Assembly: GCF_020687045.1 (NCBI RefSeq)
Contig: NZ_JAJEPW010000088.1
Coordinates: 1 to 8,880 of the forward strand
DNA length: 8,880 bases
Direction: 5' to 3'
Source: Vescimonas cirricatena
Lineage (GTDB): Bacteria > Bacillota > Clostridia > Oscillospirales > Oscillospiraceae
Shown here: positions 5,814-8,880 of the stretch, in pieces
Position numbering within the stretch: the stretch's first letter is position 1
Layout: the number at the start of each line of letters is the position of its first letter
The notes under the pieces: generated by a model
The model's input: only the letters and a program-made list of their open reading frames with translations
What the model was told of the DNA's origin: nothing
The model's database searches: none
Translations under genes and position numbers: made by a program

Positions 5814-6400
5814 TGACAGGAACCTACGAGATTATTTACGCCGATCCCCCGTGGCGCTACTCCGCAAAGAAAGTGCAGGGGGCGGCAGAAAACCATTACC
5901 CCACCATGAGCATTGATGAATTGTGCGCGCTGCCTGTGGCCGAGCTTGCGGCCAAGGACAGCGCCCTTTTCATGTGGGCCACGTTTCCCCAGCTCCCGGA
6001 GGCTCTGCGGCTCATCCGTGCGTGGGGCTTCACCTATAAAAGCGTCGCTTTTGTCTGGCTCAAAAAGAACAAAAAGGCGGATAGCTGGTTTTATGGGCTG
6101 GGCTTCTGGACGCGGGCCAACGCCGAGGTTTGCCTGCTGGCGACCAAGGGACACCCAAAGCGGCAGGCCGCAGATATTCACCAATTTATCATTTCTCCCA
6201 TTGAAGCCCACAGCAAAAAGCCGGACGAAACGCGGGAGAAAATCGTTGCCCTCATGGGCGACAGGCCCCGCGTGGAGCTGTTCGCACGGCAGACCCCTCC
6301 CGGCTGGGCCGTGTGGGGCAACGAGGTGGAGCCGACAGCGGGCCTCTGGTCACGGTGGCCAGAAGATAGCGGAAAGGAGGATGTTTCTTGCCCTATGTGA
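5810..6400 (+). CDS. MT-A70-family DNA adenine N6-methyltransferase
   Basis: The 196-residue product is an MT-A70-type methyltransferase, a family that methylates N6 of adenine; phage and ICE members act on DNA. Motif DPPW is at 12-15 (IIYADPPWRYSAKK), followed by the family-typical HYPTMSIDELCALP, LFMWATFPQLPEAL and WTRANAEVCLLATKGHP. Near the C-terminus RVELFARQTPPGWAVWGNEV closes the fold. Two ATGs (5810 and 5813) are possible; AAAGGAG just upstream gives better spacing to the second. The start overlaps the previous gene's stop as ATGA, so the two are coupled. The last 18 or so residues (from GLWSRWPEDSG) are encoded by palindrome copy 3 and the prgI ribosome site. That tail is probably acquired read-through rather than an original part of the protein. 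The end overlaps the prgI start by 13 bases. Confidence 0.88.
   Translation: MMTGTYEIIYADPPWRYSAKKVQGAAENHYPTMSIDELCALPVAELAAKDSALFMWATFPQLPEALRLIRAWGFTYKSVAFVWLKKNKKADSWFYGLGFWTRANAEVCLLATKGHPKRQAADIHQFIISPIEAHSKKPDETREKIVALMGDRPRVELFARQTPPGWAVWGNEVEPTAGLWSRWPEDSGKEDVSCPM
6343..6365. repeat. Palindromic junction repeat, copy 3
   Basis: The 19-base core (6345-6363) is identical to copies 1 and 2. In the flanks the outermost pair is C-G but the inner one is a C/A mismatch, as if the left flank came from a copy-1-like unit and the right flank from a copy-2-like unit. It is translated as the C-terminal tail of the MT-A70 protein and lies seven bases before the prgI ribosome site (AAAGGAGG, 6373-6380). 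Confidence 0.85.
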
Positions 6401-6768
6401 ATGTTCCCAACGATCTTTCCAAGATCAAGACTAAAATTGCCTTTAACCTCACCCGCCGCCAGCTTATCTGCTTCGGCGGCGCGGCTGCCGTGGGCATCCC
6501 CGTGTATCTGCTGACCCGTCACGCGCTGGGCGGCACCGGGGCGATGTTCCTGATGATCGCGCTCATGCTCCCGGCCTTTTTCATGGCGATGTATGAGCGT
6601 GATGGCCTGCCCTTTGAAAAGGTGGCCCGGAATATCATCCGGGCCAAGTTCCTGCGGCCCGGTGTGAGGCCCTATCAGACGCAGAATATCTACGCCCCGT
6701 TTGCGGGAAAGGAGGTCACACTTGAGCAAAAGCCCCAAGAAGTCAAAAAGCCTGACGCGGGCCGGTAA
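6388..6768 (+). CDS. PrgI-like conjugation membrane protein
   Basis: This 126-residue protein belongs to the PrgI family of Gram-positive type IV secretion systems, regarded as the counterpart of VirB3 that sits next to VirB4. The soluble N-terminus (MPYVNVPNDLSKIKTKIAFN) is typical. Two membrane helices follow, at about 25-44 and 50-69, and then a cytoplasmic tail (PFEKVARNIIRAKFLRPGVR). The start is TTG at 6388, seven bases after a full AAAGGAGG ribosome site. The last 47 bases overlap virB4, so production of the two partners is probably coupled. In related ICEs it normally follows virB6 directly. Confidence 0.88.
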   Translation: MPYVNVPNDLSKIKTKIAFNLTRRQLICFGGAAAVGIPVYLLTRHALGGTGAMFLMIALMLPAFFMAMYERDGLPFEKVARNIIRAKFLRPGVRPYQTQNIYAPFAGKEVTLEQKPQEVKKPDAGR

Positions 6769-8806
6769 TCGTCCGGCGACCATATCGGCCCAGCAGACCA
6801 TTCCCTATGTGCGGATGCTGCCGGACGGCATTTGTCAGCTCCCCGGCGGTGTCTACACAAAAACGCTGGAATATGAGGACATCAACTATTCCGTTGCGTC
6901 CGCCGAGGATCAGACAGCCATTTTCGGCGGCTGGAGTTCGTGGCTGAATTATTTTGACAGTTCGCTGCCGTTCCAGCTTTCCTTTGTCAACCGCCGCAGC
7001 CGCTCCGGGAGTCGCTACAAGGTGAATATTCCCAAGGCGGATGACCGCTTCAGCAGCGTCCGCACGGAATACACAGGGATGCTGAAAAACCAGATCGCCA
7101 AAAGCAACAACGGTATCGAACGGGCCAAGTACGTCACCTTTTGCATCCCCGCTGAAAATGTGGCCGCCGCCCGCCCCCGTCTGGAACGTGTAGAGGCGGA
7201 CGTGATCGGCAACTTTAAGCGGCTGGGGGTGCAGAGCCAGCCCCTCGACGGGCGGGAGCGTCTGGCCCTGCTGCACGGCCAGCTTCACCCCGGCAGCCGG
7301 GAGCCGTTCCGCTTCAAGTGGGCGGACATCGCCCATACGGGCATGGGAACGAAAGACTTTATCGTGCCGGACAGCTTTGACTTCCGGCAGAGCCGCTCGT
7401 TCCGAGTGGGCCAGACATGGGGCGCGGCGTCCTATTTGCAGATCATGGCGTCGGAGCTGTCGGACAAGCTGCTGTTGGAGATTTTGGAGCTGGACGCCGA
7501 GCTGACCGTCACCATGCACATTCAGACGGTGGATCAGGTCAAGGCCATTAAAACGGTCAAGGGTAAAATCTCCGACATCGACAAGATGAAAGTGGAGGAG
7601 CAGCGCAAGGCTACCCGCGCTGGATATGACCCTGACATTCTCCCGCCCGATCTCGTCACCTTTTCCAAGGATGCCGCCGAGCTGCTGGCCGACCTGCAAA
7701 GCCGCAACGAGAGAATGTTCCTCTTGACGTTCCTGATCGTCAACACCGCCCCCACGCGGGAGCGGTTGGAAAACGACATTTTCACCGTGAACGGCATCGC
7801 GCAGAAATATAACTGTGCCGTCAAGCGGCTGGACTGGCAGCAGGAGCAGGGCTATATGTCCTCGCTGGCTCTCGGCTACAACGGCATTGAAATTCAGCGG
7901 GGCATGACTACCAGCTCCACCGCCATCTTCGTCCCCTTTATGACGCGGGAGCTTCGCATGGATGGCCCGTCCCTCTACTACGGCATGAACGCCCTGTCCC
8001 ATAACGTCATCATGGCTGACCGCAAAAAGCTGAAATCCGCCAACGGCCTGTACCTTGGCTCCACGGGCAGCGGCAAGAGCTTTGCCGCCAAGCGGGAGCT
8101 GATCAATGTGTTCCTTGCTACCAATGACCGCATCATTGTTGTTGACCCGATGGGCGAATATGCCCCGCTGGTGCGGCGCTTGGGTGGGCAGGTCATTGAG
8201 ATCGCCCCGGACAGCCCGCACCACATTTCGCCTATGGACTTGCAAATGAATATTAACGACGAGGACAGTCCGCTTTCCATGAAGGCGGATTTTTTACTGT
8301 CCCTGTGCGAGCTGATCGTGGGCGGAAAAGAGGGCTTGCAGCCCATCGAGAAAACCGTCATTGACCGCTGCGTGCGGCTGGTCTACCGGGAGATGGCGCT
8401 GGGACTGGAAACGGCCAAAACGCCGCTGCTGCAAGATCTGTATGAGGAGCTGCTGCGCCAACCCGAGCCGGAGGCGCGGCGGGTGGCGACGGCGCTGGAG
8501 CTTTACTGCACAGGCTCTCTCAACCTGTTCAACCATCCCACGAATGTTGACCTCAATTCCCGTGTGGTCTGCATTGTCCTAAAGGGCTTGGGTGAAAACC
8601 TCCGCAAGATCGCCATGCACACCACCAACGAATTTGTCACCTCTGCGGTGGGAACCAACTTCAAAAATGGTGTTGCGACATGGTGCTATTTTGACGAGTT
8701 CCATATTCTGCTCCGCGATCCGCTGACCGCCAGCTACTTCGTGACCGTCTGGAAGATGCTCCGCAAACAGGGCTGCGTTCCCTCGGCCCTGACGCAGAAC
8801 GTGAAA
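6722..8806 (+). CDS. virB4: VirB4-like conjugation ATPase, 5' exon interrupted by a group II intron
   Basis: VirB4 is the conserved ATPase that powers channel assembly and substrate transfer at the membrane; this one resembles the CD1110 type. Translation most likely starts at TTG 6722, six bases after AAAGGAGG (6708-6715); an upstream in-frame TTG at 6701 precedes that site and is less likely. The 695 exon-encoded residues contain Walker A GSTGSGKS at 446-453 (GLYLGSTGSGKSFAAKREL), RIIVVDPMGEYAPLVRRLGG, and Walker B WCYFDEFHILL with D658/E659. Family sequence runs to SALTQNVK and stops dead at 8806. In relatives this is followed by about another 100 residues (DLLASREIENI and onward). The frame physically continues to a TAA at 8840-8842, but those 11 residues (VRPDRALCKAV) are intron sequence. 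The break falls exactly between codons. Without splicing the protein lacks its C-terminal motifs and is probably inactive. Confidence 0.9.
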
Positions 8807-8880
8807 GTGCGCCCAGATAGGGCGCTGTGCAAAGCAGTCTAAGGTACTGCCGCACACGGCAGTGTGCGAAACAATCTGCC
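8807..8880 (+). mobile_element. 5' end of a group II intron (Ll.LtrB-like), partial
   Basis: The sequence beginning GTGCGCCCAGATAGGGCG at 8807 carries the group II intron 5' consensus GUGYG and matches, as I recall it, the start of the lactococcal intron Ll.LtrB. The agreement continues through CTAAGGTACTGC. Two domain I stems are visible. GCAGT (8834-8838) pairs with ACTGC (8846-8850) around CTAAGGT. CGCACAC (8851-8857) pairs with GTGTGCG (8862-8868) around GGCA. In Ll.LtrB the first stem has different bases but the same pairing and nearly the same loop, as expected for a conserved RNA fold. The rest of the ribozyme and any reverse transcriptase/maturase gene lie beyond the window. Insertion on the coding strand between two codons of virB4 would allow self-splicing to restore the gene. 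Confidence 0.88.

Noticed and set aside
3826..6365. The three palindromes as a CRISPR array
   Set aside because: The copies are 1.2-1.3 kb apart with genes between them, so there are no uniform spacers and no cas genes.
6743..8245. 500-codon minus-strand open frame opposite virB4
   Set aside because: It lies wholly opposite a recognised gene and has low-complexity H/G/V/Q-rich sequence with no family likeness.
8807..8842. Genuine divergent C-terminus of VirB4 (VRPDRALCKAV)
   Set aside because: These bases match the group II intron 5' end and fold as domain I stems, so they are intron and not coding sequence.

Overview
The window is a piece of a Gram-positive integrative and conjugative element (ICE), most like the Tn1549 / C. 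difficile CTn4-type elements of gut Clostridia. The basis is the gene order and protein families: VirD4-type coupling protein, Maff2 small membrane protein, VirB6/TrbL-like channel protein, PrgI-like protein, VirB4 ATPase. Strong AAAGGAGG ribosome sites and TTG starts also suggest Firmicutes. By eye the conjugation genes and the replication gene are GC-rich, while the first ~250 bases are AT-rich, so the left end has a separate origin.

Layout. Positions 1-204 (minus strand) hold the 5' part of a chloramphenicol acetyltransferase gene of the catP/catD kind. It has its own promoter but an in-frame TAA at codon 43, and the window edge cuts it off. Divergent from it, 291-2189 (plus) encodes a large replication protein: a primase-like N-terminus, a Toprim domain, a RecA-like ATPase and a C-terminal winged helix. 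A 148-base gap with GCACTTT repeats follows. Then comes virD4 (2338-3825), whose conserved reading frame starts abruptly near 2275 without its membrane-anchor N-terminus. The simplest reading is that a smaller mobilizable element carrying cat and the replication gene, lying left of about 2275, was inserted into or recombined with virD4.

From 3826 on, the conjugation operon continues: a hairpin-rich spacer with an intrinsic terminator, the Maff2 gene (3918-4130), virB6-like (4143-5009), two overlapping DNA methyltransferase genes (beta-class N6/N4 type, 5109-5813; MT-A70 type, 5810-6400), prgI-like (6388-6768) and virB4 (from 6722). At position 8807 virB4 is interrupted by the 5' end of a group II intron resembling Ll.LtrB (GTGCGCCCAGATAGGG start), which runs off the window.

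The most unusual pattern is a 19-bp near-palindrome, TCTGGTCACGGTGGCCAGA. It occurs three times and only at gene junctions: directly after the virD4 stop, just before the methyltransferase pair and just after that pair. Two copies bracket the methyltransferase pair as direct repeats, suggesting a removable cassette between virB6 and prgI. VirD4, VirB6, PrgI and VirB4 would build and power the mating channel. The methyltransferases plausibly protect the transferred DNA in the new host. As seen here, transfer would be compromised by the virD4 truncation and would depend on intron splicing for VirB4.
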